64,000 nucleotides of DNA from Variovorax paradoxus B4. Its GTDB lineage: Bacteria > Pseudomonadota > Gammaproteobacteria > Burkholderiales > Burkholderiaceae_C. The stretch is taken from the NCBI RefSeq assembly GCF_000463015.1, contig NC_022247.1, forward strand, positions 4,402,001 to 4,466,000, read 5' to 3'. Shown in pieces: positions 43,485-52,264 of the stretch (position 1 is its first letter; every line of letters begins with the position of its first letter). The notes under the pieces are model-generated. The model did no database searches. It was not told the origin of the DNA and saw only the letters and a list, made by a program, of their open reading frames with translations. A program made the translations under genes and the position numbers.

Positions 43485-44139
43485 TGGCCTCCCGCACGCC
43501 ACCCATCAAGAACCTGGCCGACCTGAAGCAGGTGCAGCGCACGCTGGCCGAGACCCGCGAGCGCGAAGCGGCGGCAGCCGCTGCCAAGGCGGTGGCGGAA
43601 CGCAAGCGCGCCGCCGAAAAGACCTGTTCTCGCGCGCCATCGGCGCGACCGAGCCGCTGCGCCGCAAGGCCGTGGTGCCGCTCGCGCCCGAGCCGCCGGC
43701 CCCCATCCCGGTGCAGCACCAGCTCGACGAGCAGCGCGTGCTGCGCGAGTCGCTGTCCGACGAGTTCGACGTGACGACCCTGCTCGACGTCGACGACGCC
43801 ATGAGCTTTCGCCGCTCCGGCGTCGGCACCGACGTGACCGCGCGGCTGCGCAAGGGCGACTGGAGCATCCAGGCGCAGGTCGACCTGCACGGCCTGCGCA
43901 GCGACGAGGCGCGCGAGGCGCTTGGCGGCTTCATCCGCAACGCCTACAAGCAGGGGCTGCGCTGCGTGCGCGTGGTGCACGGCAAGGGCCTGGGCTCGCC
44001 CGGCAAGCAGCCGGTGCTCAAGACCAAGGCGCAGCGCTGGCTGATCCAGAAGAACGAGGTGATCGCCTTCGTGCAGGCCAAGCCGGCCGAGGGCGGGGCC
44101 GGTGCGCTGGTCGTGCTGCTGGCGCCGGCGCGGCGCTGA
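43484..44139 (+). pseudogene. Smr-domain protein gene with a frameshift near 43620
   Basis: The gene begins at ATG 43484, overlapping the radC stop, and encodes a basic, Ala/Glu-rich coil (NLADLKQVQRTLAETRE). At GAAAAG (43616-43621) the coding sense passes to another frame: GAC at 43621 starts DLFSRAIGATEPLRRKAVVPL, which continues to a full Smr domain (QVDLHGLRSDEAREALGGF, VRVVHGKGLGSPGK) ending 44139. One base is missing compared with a continuous frame; the first frame otherwise ends at about 43774. Smr domains are DNA/RNA nicking nucleases. It is either an assembly error in the A-run, a real mutation, or rescued by an internal GTG near 43669. Confidence 0.8.
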
Positions 44140-44152
44140 CTGCGGCAGGCCG

Positions 44153-45376
44153 CTAAGACAAGTGGTTCTTCAGCGGTATCGACGCATCCGCCACTGCCAC
44201 CGCATCGGGGCTGCGGCCCGCCTCGAGCAGCTTGCGGCTCATCATGTGATCGACCGGCGCATTGACCGATTCGACGCACACCAGCTGCCCGTCGACATAG
44301 TGGAACAGCGAGAACGCCTCGGGCTTGGGCCCGGCGCGGCGCACGCTGGCCAGGCCCGGTGTGCCCTCGGCCGGCATCAGGCCGACCATCTGCAGGCGCA
44401 TGCTGCCCTGGTCGGACCAGAACCATGGCACCGCGTCGTGCGGCCGCGGCGCGCCGGTCAGCGTGGCCACGGCCGTGCGCGCCTGGTCGTTCGCGTTCTG
44501 CACCGATTCGAGCCGCAGCGCGCGGCCTGCGCGGCGATCGGGAAAGCGCGTGCAGTCGCCCACGGCGAGCACATCGGCCGCGCTGGTCTGCATGTGGCCG
44601 TCGACCACGATGCCGTCGGCGCACTCGATGCCTGCGGCATGCGCCAGCGCGGTCTCGGGCACCGCGCCGATGCCGAGCAGCAGCAGGTCCACCGGCTGCT
44701 TCACGCCGTTGACCTGGATCGACAGCAGCCGGTCGCCCTCGACCTCGAACGCGCCGGTGCGTGCGCCAAGCACGACGTCGATGCCCGCTGCGCGATGCGT
44801 TGCGAGCACGTGCGCCGATAGCTCGGGAGACACGGCACGGCCCAGCAGCCGCGGCGCGCTTTCGATCACCTGCACGCTCTTGCCGAGCGCCTTGGCCGTG
44901 GCCGCCACCTCAAGTCCGATGAAGCCGCCGCCCAGCACCGTGACGTGTTGCGCAGCGGCCAGCCGGGAACGCAGGCGATGCGCTTCGTCGGCCGCGCGCA
45001 GGCTTGCGACGTTCTCGAGACCCGGCTTCAGGTCGGGCATCTGGCGCGCGCGCGTGCCGGTGGCCAGCACCAGCCGCTCCCACGGCAGGATCGCGCCCGA
45101 ACGCAGCGTGACGGTGTGCGCCTCCCGGTCGATGGCCACGGCCGCATCGCCAAGATGCAGCGTGATGCCCGCTTCGCGGTACCAATCGGCGGCCTTGTGC
45201 GGCTGCGTGGTTTCCTCGGCGCTCTTGAGAAAGGCCTTCGACAGCGGGGGACGGTGGTACGGCTCGCAAGCCTCCTCGCAGACCAGGTGCACGCGTGCGC
45301 CCTGCCCGGCTTCGGCCAGGCCCGCGCAAAGCTGGGCCGCGGCGTGGCCGCCGCCGATGATGACGATGGAATTCAT
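44153..45376 (-). CDS. FAD-dependent ferredoxin/rubredoxin reductase-like oxidoreductase
   Basis: A 407-residue pyridine-nucleotide oxidoreductase of the BphA4/ferredoxin reductase group. FAD-binding SIVIIGGGHAAAQLCAGL, YHRPPLSKAFL, NAD-binding VTVLGGGFIGLEVAATAKAL, and DVLAVGDCTRFPD for the second FAD contact; the reductase C-terminal domain has VPWFWSDQGSMRLQMVGL. It passes electrons from NAD(P)H to a ferredoxin or oxygenase partner; none is adjacent. ATG 45376 starts the FAD motif; upstream frame to 45505 runs into a repeat. Confidence 0.9.
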   Translation of the reverse strand: MNSIVIIGGGHAAAQLCAGLAEAGQGARVHLVCEEACEPYHRPPLSKAFLKSAEETTQPHKAADWYREAGITLHLGDAAVAIDREAHTVTLRSGAILPWERLVLATGTRARQMPDLKPGLENVASLRAADEAHRLRSRLAAAQHVTVLGGGFIGLEVAATAKALGKSVQVIESAPRLLGRAVSPELSAHVLATHRAAGIDVVLGARTGAFEVEGDRLLSIQVNGVKQPVDLLLLGIGAVPETALAHAAGIECADGIVVDGHMQTSAADVLAVGDCTRFPDRRAGRALRLESVQNANDQARTAVATLTGAPRPHDAVPWFWSDQGSMRLQMVGLMPAEGTPGLASVRRAGPKPEAFSLFHYVDGQLVCVESVNAPVDHMMSRKLLEAGRSPDAVAVADASIPLKNHLS

Positions 45377-45435
45377 GGGGACAGATCCTTCGAGTCGTTG
45401 TTTATTCGGCAGTTCGGTAATTCGGTATTCCTTCG

Positions 45436-45532
45436 TGGAACACCGAGGATCCGGCTTTGCCGGGCCTCTGGTGTTGCCCCCGGTAGGGGGTTGGCGAAGC
45501 GACACGAAGTGCGCGCAGACTGGGGGCGAGCC
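45436..45532 (-). repeat. Dispersed palindromic repeat, copy C (inverted)
   Basis: Reverse complement of copies A and B: GGCTCGCCCCCAGTC, GCGCACTTCGTGTCGCTTCG, the hairpin CCCCC-TACC-GGGGG, GGGGCAACACCAG and CCGGCAAAGCCGG follow in the same order. It starts directly at the stop of the truncated hemoglobin gene, as copy A starts at the stop of the response regulator, so insertion at gene ends seems to be the pattern. Confidence 0.75.
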
Positions 45533-45952
45533 TTACTCGCCGCGGTTTCGCATCCAGTCGGCGGTCTGGAAAAACGAATCGCGCAACCGCGCGCGCAATC
45601 CCTCGGGCACGCCGGTCTCGCCCATGGCTTGGTCCATGCAGGCCAGCCATTGGTCGCGCTCCTTGATGCCGATGCTGTGGCCGCCAATGCTTTGCGGCAG
45701 ATGCCGTGCGCGCAGCATCGGATGGCCGAAGCGGTCCGTGTAGTGCTGCGGGCCGCCGAGCCAGCCGCACAGGAACCAGAAAAGGCGCTGGCGTGCGTTG
45801 TCGAGGCTCGGGCCGTGCACCGCGCGCAGCTGCGCATAGGCCGGTTCGAGCTCCATCAGGTCGTAGAAGCGATCGACCAGCGCCTGCACCCTGGGTTCGC
45901 CGCCGATCCACTCGAAGGGGGTATCGGCGGGAGGCTTTTCGTGAATCTGCAT
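45533..45952 (-). CDS. Group II truncated hemoglobin
   Basis: A 139-residue heme protein of the trHbII (TrHbO/YjbI-like) family: FEWIGGEPRVQALVDRFYDLM, RLFWFLCGWLGGPQHYTDRFG, and RARHLPQSIGG, with Trp and His at heme-contact positions. Group II globins bind O2 or NO and are often linked to detoxification. ATG 45952 opens a family-like N-terminus; the frame stays open to 47359 only as antisense-like overlap with fabV. It follows fabV by 26 bases on the same strand. Confidence 0.88.
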   Translation of the reverse strand: MQIHEKPPADTPFEWIGGEPRVQALVDRFYDLMELEPAYAQLRAVHGPSLDNARQRLFWFLCGWLGGPQHYTDRFGHPMLRARHLPQSIGGHSIGIKERDQWLACMDQAMGETGVPEGLRARLRDSFFQTADWMRNRGE

Positions 45953-45978
45953 GGCAGGAGTATCCCTCTGTGCGCCCG

Positions 45979-47175
45979 TCAAGCCTGGACGAGGTTCGGA
46001 ATTCCCACGTCGGGATTCACGTCGGCCTCGTAGTCCACGCCTTCGATGCCGAACCCGAAGAGGCGCAGGAACTCCGCCTTGTAACCAGCGAGATCGGTGA
46101 GTTCGTGGACGTTCTGGCTCGTGACCTGCGGCCAGAGCGCCACCACGCGCGCCTGCACTTGCGGGGACAGTTCCCTGTAGTCCGCGCGCAGCCGGCCCTC
46201 CTCGTCGATGTGCGGCGCGCTGCCGTAGAGGCTTTCGGCATAAAGCCCGTGCACCTGCTCGATGCAGCCCTCGTGCGAGCCCTCTGCCTTCATCACCTTG
46301 AACAGCAGCGACAGGTACAGCGGCATCACCGGAATGGCGGAGCTTGCCTGCGTGACCACCGCCTTCAGCACCGAGACGCGCGCATCGCCGCCCTTCGCAG
46401 CCAGGCCGGCGCGGATGCCCAGCACCTTCTGGTCGAGGTCCTTCTTGGCGGCGCCGATGGAGCCGTTCCAGTAGATGTCGTGCGTGATCCGCTCGCCGAG
46501 GTAGGTGAAGGCGGTGGTCTTCGCGCCATCGGCCAGCACGCCGGCGGCCTGCAGCGCATCGATCCACATCTGCCAGTCCTCGCCGCCCATCACGGCCACG
46601 GTGTCGTCGATTTCCTGCTGCGTGGCGGGTTCGAGCACGGTTTCCCTGACGACCTCGTTGTCGGTGTCGAGGCCGCGCAGGCTCACGGCCTTGCCGATGG
46701 GCTTGAGCGTCGAATTGAAGACCTCGCCGGTCTTCGGATGCGTGCGCCGCGGCGCGGCCAGGCTGTAGACGACGAGGTCGACCTGGCCCAGGTCCTCGCG
46801 GATCGCATCGATGGCCTTCTGCTTCAGGTCGTCGGAAAAACCGTCGCCATTGATGCTCTTTGCGTAGAGACCCTCTTGCGCGGCTGCACGGTGGAAGGCG
46901 GCCGAGTTGTACCAGCCGGGCGAGCCGGGCTTGCTTTCGCTGCCAGGCCGCTCGAAGAAGACACCGAGCGTGTCGGCACCGCAGCCGAAGGCCGCAGTGA
47001 TGCGCGCGGCGAGCCCGTAGCCGGTCGATGCGCCGATGACGAGGACCTTCTTCGGTCCGCCTGCGATCCTTCCCTGCGCCTTGACGTAGTCGATCTGCTG
47101 CCTGATGTTGGCTTCGCAGCCCGCAGGATGGGTCGTGACGCAGATGAAGCCACGCACGCGCGGTTTGATGATCAT
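45979..47175 (-). CDS. fabV: Enoyl-[acyl-carrier-protein] reductase FabV
   Basis: A 398-residue single-domain reductase of the FabV/trans-2-enoyl-CoA reductase family: [20 protein letters not shown] at the N-terminus, [16 protein letters not shown] for NAD binding, and active site Tyr-x8-Lys region [27 protein letters not shown]. It catalyses the last step of fatty-acid elongation and is naturally triclosan-tolerant compared with FabI. Length matches the family (~400). Confidence 0.95.
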   Translation of the reverse strand: MIIKPRVRGFICVTTHPAGCEANIRQQIDYVKAQGRIAGGPKKVLVIGASTGYGLAARITAAFGCGADTLGVFFERPGSESKPGSPGWYNSAAFHRAAAQEGLYAKSINGDGFSDDLKQKAIDAIREDLGQVDLVVYSLAAPRRTHPKTGEVFNSTLKPIGKAVSLRGLDTDNEVVRETVLEPATQQEIDDTVAVMGGEDWQMWIDALQAAGVLADGAKTTAFTYLGERITHDIYWNGSIGAAKKDLDQKVLGIRAGLAAKGGDARVSVLKAVVTQASSAIPVMPLYLSLLFKVMKAEGSHEGCIEQVHGLYAESLYGSAPHIDEEGRLRADYRELSPQVQARVVALWPQVTSQNVHELTDLAGYKAEFLRLFGFGIEGVDYEADVNPDVGIPNLVQA

Positions 47176-47270
47176 GAAGAACTCGCTGAAGATGGATGCC
47201 GTGGGGCCGGGCCGCAGGTTTTCGCGCCGCGAATTTAACCCAGGCCGTGCCGGGGCCGATCCTGCAAGGC

Positions 47271-47361
47271 CATATGCATATGTCGATTGAGGATTTAATA
47301 ATCTGAAGTTTTATTGATAGGGTCCAGCCCTGAATTTTTTCCATCTGGAGTGAGAACAACC
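47271..47361 (+). promoter_or_regulatory. AT-rich upstream region with CATATGCATATG palindrome
   Basis: An AT-rich stretch in otherwise GC-rich DNA lies between the divergent fabV and the amino-acid ABC operon. A perfect 12-base palindrome CATATGCATATG is at 47271-47282, followed by TTTAATAATC (about 47294-47303), the best -10-like sequence seen. GGAG (about 47346) precedes ATG 47362. The palindrome may be a regulator site; no binding protein is suggested by neighbours. Confidence 0.45.
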
Positions 47362-48189
47362 ATGCGCCACACCCTGCTCGCCGCGGCCCTCGCCGCCTCC
47401 GCCCTGCTGACGGGCATCGCCGCCCATGCCGATCAGCTCGCCGACATCAAGAAAAAGGGCGAACTCGTGGTCGGTGTGCTCGGCACCGACGAGCCCGCGA
47501 CCTTCATCGACCCGAAGACGCGGCAGATCGTCGGCTACGAGGTCGACCTGGTGAACGCCATCGCGAAGAAGATCGGCGTGAAGCCGGTGCTCAAGCAGAT
47601 CGCCGTGGCCGCGCGCATCCCCGAGCTGCAGCAGGGCCACGTGGACCTGGTCGCCGCCGGCCTCACGCACAACAAGGAGCGCGAGGCGCAGATCGACTTC
47701 TCGCTGACCACCTTCGTCACCGGCCAGAAGGCCATCGTGAAGAAGGACAGCGGCATCACCGACGTGCCGCTGCTCGCCGGCAAGAAGGTACTGACCATCC
47801 GCGGCGGCACGCAGGAGCCCAACATCCGCAAGGCCGTGCCCACCGCCGAGGTCGTGACCTTCGACACCAGCCAGCAGGCCTTCCAGGCGCTGCAGCAGGG
47901 CAAGGGCGTGGGCTATGTGGACGACGAGGCCGCGCTGCTGCGCAGCTACGCCAAGCTCGGCCCGCAGAAGACCCAGTACGTGGTGCTCAAGCAGAACCTG
48001 AGCACCGAGGCACTGGCCATCGGCATCAAGAAGGGCGAGAGCGGCCTGAAGGCCGTGGTGGATGACACGCTGCGCGAACTCGAGAAGTCGGGCGAAGCGC
48101 AGAAGATCTTCGTCAAGTGGTATGGCCCGAATACCGCATCAGGCTTCCAGACGCGCGACTTCAAGCTCGAAAGCGACAAGATCGACTGA
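47362..48189 (+). CDS. Polar amino-acid ABC transporter substrate-binding protein
   Basis: A 275-residue periplasmic protein with Sec signal (LLAAALAASALLTGIAAHA cleaved before DQ). QLADIKKKGELVVGVLGTDEPATF and GYEVDLVNAIAKKIGVKPV are typical of family 3 binding proteins for glutamate, aspartate or other polar amino acids. The ligand cannot be fixed. ATG 47362 is the signal-peptide start. First gene of the ABC operon; a hairpin element separates it from the permeases. Confidence 0.9.
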   Translation: MRHTLLAAALAASALLTGIAAHADQLADIKKKGELVVGVLGTDEPATFIDPKTRQIVGYEVDLVNAIAKKIGVKPVLKQIAVAARIPELQQGHVDLVAAGLTHNKEREAQIDFSLTTFVTGQKAIVKKDSGITDVPLLAGKKVLTIRGGTQEPNIRKAVPTAEVVTFDTSQQAFQALQQGKGVGYVDDEAALLRSYAKLGPQKTQYVVLKQNLSTEALAIGIKKGESGLKAVVDDTLRELEKSGEAQKIFVKWYGPNTASGFQTRDFKLESDKID

Positions 48190-48235
48190 CCCCGCGTTTC
48201 TCCTTCCCCTTCCGGGGGGAAGGCAGGGATGGGGG
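48190..48235 (+). repeat. C-run/G-run hairpin after the binding-protein gene
   Basis: CTTCCCCTTCC facing GGGGGGAAGG forms a strong hairpin 5-40 bases beyond the stop of the binding-protein gene. It is related in sequence and position to the hairpin after urtA. It may slow transcription or stabilise the upstream message, so that binding protein exceeds permease. Confidence 0.5.
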
Positions 48236-48280
48236 CTTGCGGCCTCTGAACAGTCCGCGGCGGTGATACTGTCGCCCCCC

Positions 48281-48976
48281 ATGCCCCTGTTCGACTATTC
48301 GCTGCTGCTGACCGGCAAGTACCACGACATGCTGGTCGCGGGCCTGCTGCTGTCGCTGCAGCTGCTGGCGGCCTCGCTCGTGCTGGCGCTGCCGATCGCG
48401 CTGGTGGTGGCGCTGCTGCGCCTTTCGCCGCTCGCACCGCTGCGCTGGCTCGGCTTTGCGTACGTGGAGACCATCCGCAACATCCCGCTGCTCGCGCACA
48501 TGCTGTTCTGGTACTTCGGGGCGCCCGAACTGCTGCCCGAAGGGATCAAGCAATGGCTCTATGCAGGCCATATCGAAGCCTACAGCGCCATCATCGCGCT
48601 GTCGCTCTACACGGCCGCGTTCATGGCGGAAGACATCCGCAGCGGCATCCGCGCGATTCCCACCGTGCAGTTCGAGGCCGGCCGCGCGCTGGGCTTCGGC
48701 TTTCTGTCCACCATGCGGCGCGTGGTGCTGCCGCAGGCGCTGCGCGTGACGGTGCCTCCGCTCATCTCGCAGACGCTGAGCCTGTGGAAGAACACCTCGA
48801 TTGCCACCGTGATCGGCGTGGCCGAGCTGATGTACCAGGCCGGGCAGGTCGAAAGCGCGACCTTTCGCAGCTTCGAGTCGTTCGCGTTCGCGAGCGCGGC
48901 GTACCTGACGGTGTCGCTGGCCATCACCGGCCTGGCGACCTGGTACCACCACCGGTTCCCGGTGAGGACCATCTAG
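48281..48976 (+). CDS. Amino-acid ABC transporter permease (HisM/GltJ-like)
   Basis: A 231-residue permease of the His/Glu/Gln/Arg/opine family with about five helices. VETIRNIPLLAHMLFWYFGAPE and the EAA-like loop TVQFEAGRALGFGFLSTMR with VVLPQALR are conserved. ATG 48281 (MPLFDYS) is chosen; the frame is open upstream but through the hairpin. The next permease starts 13 bases later. Confidence 0.9.
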   Translation: MPLFDYSLLLTGKYHDMLVAGLLLSLQLLAASLVLALPIALVVALLRLSPLAPLRWLGFAYVETIRNIPLLAHMLFWYFGAPELLPEGIKQWLYAGHIEAYSAIIALSLYTAAFMAEDIRSGIRAIPTVQFEAGRALGFGFLSTMRRVVLPQALRVTVPPLISQTLSLWKNTSIATVIGVAELMYQAGQVESATFRSFESFAFASAAYLTVSLAITGLATWYHHRFPVRTI

Positions 48977-48989
48977 GGATGTTGATGAG

Positions 48990-49712
48990 ATGTTAGAAAT
49001 CATCAACGACTACTGGGTCTACTTCCTCATCGGGCAGTATCCGAACGGGCCGCTCGGCGGACTCGTGCTCACGCTGCTGCTCGCCTCCTGCGGCCTGGTG
49101 CTCGCGCTGCCATTGGGCATCGTGCTGGGCCTGGCGCGCGTGAGCCCGTGGCGCTGGCTGCGCTGGCCGGTGACGGGCTTCGTCTTCGTGGTGCGCGGCC
49201 TCCCCTTGCTGATGGTGATCTTCTGGGCCTATTTCTTCCTGCCCAGCGTCACGGGCGTGAAGACCGACCAGTTCACCACCATGCTGATCGCGCTCGTGGT
49301 GTTCGATGCGGCCTACCTTGCCGAGATCGTGCGCGCCGGCATTCAGGGCCTGCCGCGCGGCCAGATGGAGACCGCCCGCGCGCTGGGCCTGGACTACGGC
49401 CGCGCGATGCGCCTGGTGGTGCTGCCACAGGCCCTGCGGAGCATGCTGCCCTCGCTGGTGAACCAGTTCGTCTCGACCATCAAGGAGACCTCGCTCGGCT
49501 ACATCATCGGGCTGGCCGAGGTGTCGTTCATCGCGACGCAGATCAACACGCAGGTGTTCACCAAGCCGGCGCAGATCTACCTGATCCTGGGCCTGACCTA
49601 TTTCATCCTCTGCTTCGGCCTGTCGCGCTTCGCTTACTGGCTCGAACGCCGGCTCGCGCGGCGCGGCATGTCCATGGCCAACTCCGCCTCGGCCCCCAAG
49701 GTGTCCGCATGA
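48990..49712 (+). CDS. Amino-acid ABC transporter permease (HisQ/GltK-like)
   Basis: A 240-residue partner permease: [44 protein letters not shown] and [16 protein letters not shown]. It overlaps the ATPase start by ATGA (49709-49712), indicating translational coupling. It would pair with the upstream permease as a heterodimer. Confidence 0.9.
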   Translation: MLEIINDYWVYFLIGQYPNGPLGGLVLTLLLASCGLVLALPLGIVLGLARVSPWRWLRWPVTGFVFVVRGLPLLMVIFWAYFFLPSVTGVKTDQFTTMLIALVVFDAAYLAEIVRAGIQGLPRGQMETARALGLDYGRAMRLVVLPQALRSMLPSLVNQFVSTIKETSLGYIIGLAEVSFIATQINTQVFTKPAQIYLILGLTYFILCFGLSRFAYWLERRLARRGMSMANSASAPKVSA

Positions 49713-50452
49713 TCGAACTCCAGAACGTCAACAAGTGGTACGGCAGCTACCACGCCCTGGTCGACATCGACGAAACCATCCACAGGGGCGAGGTCGTAGT
49801 CGTCTGCGGCCCTTCGGGTTCGGGCAAGTCGACGCTGATCCGCACCTTCAACCGGCTGGAGCCGATCCAGTCGGGCCGCATCCTTTTCGAAGGCAAGGAC
49901 ATCCATGCACCGGGCACCGACGTGAATGCGTTCCGCTCGCGCATCGGCTTCGTGTTCCAGCAGTTCAACCTGTTCCCGCACCTCACGGTGCTGCAGAACT
50001 GCACGATGGCACCGATGCAGCTGCGCGGCCTCACGCGCAAGGAGGCCGACGAGCGCGCGATGACCTTGCTGCAGCGCGTGGGCCTGGCCAACAAGGCCAA
50101 CGCATGGCCGAGCGAGCTGTCGGGCGGCCAGCAGCAGCGCGTGGCGATCGCGCGCGCGCTCGCCATGCAGCCGCCGCTGATGCTGTTCGACGAACCCACC
50201 AGTGCGCTCGACCCCGAGATGGTGGGCGAGGTGCTGCTGGTGATGCGCGACCTCACGCGCGATGGCATGACCATGGTCTGCGTGACCCACGAGATGGGCT
50301 TCGCGCGCGAGGTGGCCGACCGCGTGCTCTTCATGGACGAGGGCAAGGTGCTCGAACGCGCAACGCCCGACGACTTCTTCAACCGGCCGCAGCACCCCCG
50401 CGCGCAGCAGTTTCTTTCGGACATCCGCTCGCCCTTCGCGCGCGGCGCATGA
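49709..50452 (+). CDS. Amino-acid ABC transporter ATPase (GlnQ/GltL-like)
   Basis: A 247-residue ATPase: [16 protein letters not shown], Walker [10 protein letters not shown], signature [15 protein letters not shown], Walker [20 protein letters not shown] and switch [15 protein letters not shown], all as in the polar amino-acid group. It completes the SBP-permease-permease-ATPase operon. Only one base separates its stop from the next gene. Confidence 0.94.
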   Translation: MIELQNVNKWYGSYHALVDIDETIHRGEVVVVCGPSGSGKSTLIRTFNRLEPIQSGRILFEGKDIHAPGTDVNAFRSRIGFVFQQFNLFPHLTVLQNCTMAPMQLRGLTRKEADERAMTLLQRVGLANKANAWPSELSGGQQQRVAIARALAMQPPLMLFDEPTSALDPEMVGEVLLVMRDLTRDGMTMVCVTHEMGFAREVADRVLFMDEGKVLERATPDDFFNRPQHPRAQQFLSDIRSPFARGA

Positions 50453-50453
50453 C

Positions 50454-51473
50454 ATGCTCTCCACACCCATGACCGACACACAGACGCTCCCCGTGATCGA
50501 TGTCGCTCCGCTCGTGGCCGGCGCGCCCGGCCGCGTCGGCGTGGCCACGCAGATCGGCGCCGCCTGCCGCGCGCACGGCTTCTTCTATGTCACGGGCCAT
50601 GGCGTCGACGCGGCGCTGGTGCGGCGGCTCGAAGACCTGAGCCATCGATTCTTCGAACTGCCCGAAGCCACCAAGATGCAGTGGCGCATGGCCCTGGGCG
50701 GGCGCGCCTGGCGCGGCTTCTTCCCGCTCGGCGGCGAACTGACCTCGGGCCGGCCCGACTGGAAGGAAGGCCTCTACCTCGGCGCCGAGTTGCCCGCATC
50801 GCATCCGCTGGTGCAGGCGAAGACGCCGGTGCACGGGCCCAACCTGTTCCCCGACGTGCCGGGTTTGCGCGAGACCATCCTCGCCTACATGGCGGCCGTC
50901 ACGCAGCTGGGCCACCGGCTGATGGAGGGCATCGCGCTGAGCCTCGGCCTGCCGACGGCGTACTTCGCCGAGCGCTACACGGCCGACCCGCTGATCCTGT
51001 TGCGCCTCTTCAACTACCCCTCGCAGCCCGTGCCCGAAGGGCTCGACGTGCAATGGGGCGTGGGCGAGCACACCGACTATGGCCTGCTCACCCTCCTGCA
51101 CCAGGACCAAGTGGGCGGCCTCGCCGTGCACACGCCCGGCGGCTGGATCGATGCGCCGCCGATTCCCGGCTCCTTCGTCTGCAACATCGGCGACATGCTC
51201 GACCGCATGACCGGCGGGCTCTACAAGTCGACGCCGCACCGCGTGAAGCGCAACACCTCGGGCCGCGACCGGCTCTCGTTTCCGCTGTTCTTCGATCCGA
51301 ACTTCGAAGCGCGCGTGCAGCGCATCGAAGGCCTGTCGGGTGCCCAGGCGCGCGACGACAGCGCCGAGCGCTGGGACCGCGCCAACGTGCACGCCTTCAA
51401 CGGGCGCTACGGCGACTACCTGCTCGCCAAGGTGTCGAAGGTGTTTCCGCAGTTGCGCGACGAAGTGCTCTGA
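50454..51473 (+). CDS. 2-Oxoglutarate/Fe(II) oxygenase, isopenicillin-N-synthase family
   Basis: A 339-residue non-haem iron oxygenase: N-terminal [12 protein letters not shown] and [15 protein letters not shown], iron ligands His about 206 and Asp about 208 ([13 protein letters not shown]) and His about 262 (STPHRVKR), followed by RLSFPLFF with the 2-oxoglutarate Arg. Members include ethylene-forming and gibberellin-type oxygenases and many unknowns. Start one base after the ABC ATPase stop (ATG 50454, or ATG 50469), so it belongs to the amino-acid transport operon and may hydroxylate the imported compound. Confidence 0.88.
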   Translation: MLSTPMTDTQTLPVIDVAPLVAGAPGRVGVATQIGAACRAHGFFYVTGHGVDAALVRRLEDLSHRFFELPEATKMQWRMALGGRAWRGFFPLGGELTSGRPDWKEGLYLGAELPASHPLVQAKTPVHGPNLFPDVPGLRETILAYMAAVTQLGHRLMEGIALSLGLPTAYFAERYTADPLILLRLFNYPSQPVPEGLDVQWGVGEHTDYGLLTLLHQDQVGGLAVHTPGGWIDAPPIPGSFVCNIGDMLDRMTGGLYKSTPHRVKRNTSGRDRLSFPLFFDPNFEARVQRIEGLSGAQARDDSAERWDRANVHAFNGRYGDYLLAKVSKVFPQLRDEVL

Positions 51474-51500
51474 CCCCGGATTACATGACCCCGGATTACG
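51471..51500. repeat. 15-base tandem duplication between two converging stops
   Basis: TGACCCCGGATTACA at 51471-51485 is followed directly by TGACCCCGGATTACG at 51486-51500. The first copy contains the TGA stop of the oxygenase; the second contains (complement) the TAA stop of the HAD gene. It looks like a recent slip duplication at the junction. Confidence 0.7.
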
Positions 51501-52185
51501 CGGGCTTCGCCAGCGGCACGGGGAACCAGCGCGGCACGTGCGCGATGGCCTCGTGCAGCGAGTCGAGCACATGGAACGCCCGCTCGGTGATCGCAGCGGG
51601 CGGGTGCTTGAGGTCCGGCACGACCACGACCCTGAGGCCCGCCGCCAGCGCGGCCTTGGCACCGTTCTCGCTGTCCTCGAAGGCCACGCATTCCGCGGGG
51701 TCGACGCCAAGGCGCTCCGCCGCGAGCAGGTAAAGCGCCGGATCGGGCTTGGCGCGCGCCACCTCGTCGCCGCCTGCAAAGGCGTCGAAGTGATGGAGCA
51801 CGTCGAGGCTGCCCAGGCAGGCCGCGATCTGGCCGCGCGTGGACGACGAGGCGACCGCGCAGCGTGTGCCGCGTCCGCGCAAGGCAGTGAGCAACTCGGC
51901 CGCGCCGGGTTTGATGGGAAAGAGCGGCCGGACGTCGCCATCGGCGCGCTGCAGCTGCAGCGCGGCGGTCACTTGCGCAGCCGCGTGCTGGTAGGCGGCC
52001 GTGCCGCCGAGCAGCGCCGCAAGGATCTGCTTCGACTCGCCCATGGCCAGCCCCACGCATTGCAGGTACTGGGCGTGCGAAAGCTCGATGTCGAGCGTGC
52101 GGGCCGCTTCGATCCAGGCGGCCATGATGGGCCGCTCCGAATCGATGAGCAGCCCGTCCATGTCGAAGATGGCGGCGGCGAACAT
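51496..52185 (-). CDS. HAD-superfamily phosphatase (beta-phosphoglucomutase/YniC-like)
   Basis: A 229-residue HAD-IA phosphatase. Motif I FDMDGLLIDSERP, motif II VASSSTRGQ, Lys in ARAKPDPALYLLAAERLG and motif III VAFEDSENGAKAALAAG are intact. DGLLIDSE and the helical cap resemble YniC/phosphoglycolate-type phosphatases active on sugar phosphates. ATG 52185 starts the family N-terminus. Converges with the oxygenase gene. Confidence 0.88.
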   Translation of the reverse strand: MFAAAIFDMDGLLIDSERPIMAAWIEAARTLDIELSHAQYLQCVGLAMGESKQILAALLGGTAAYQHAAAQVTAALQLQRADGDVRPLFPIKPGAAELLTALRGRGTRCAVASSSTRGQIAACLGSLDVLHHFDAFAGGDEVARAKPDPALYLLAAERLGVDPAECVAFEDSENGAKAALAAGLRVVVVPDLKHPPAAITERAFHVLDSLHEAIAHVPRWFPVPLAKPA

Positions 52186-52214
52186 GAGGCGATCCTAGCC
52201 CGTGCGCCGGAAAA

Positions 52215-52240
52215 TAAAAAAGGGGCCAAACGGCCCCTTT
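52215..52240 (-). terminator. Rho-independent terminator after the MHS transporter
   Basis: Minus strand: AAAGGGGCC-GTTT-GGCCCCTTT followed by TTTATTTT. It begins 25 bases past the stop of the MHS-family gene and is its terminator; it lies 30 bases beyond the HAD gene start and does not serve it. Confidence 0.88.
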
Positions 52241-52264
52241 GGATAAACGGCGTCGATACGCCTC

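Noticed and set aside
43610..43625. Programmed -1 ribosomal frameshift in the smr gene
   Set aside because: The site has only four A residues and no X-XXY-YYZ heptamer or clear downstream structure; mutation or sequence error is simpler.
45533..47359. Apparent 608-codon protein extending the truncated hemoglobin upstream
   Set aside because: The upstream part is an off-frame reading of fabV, which is complete and conserved.
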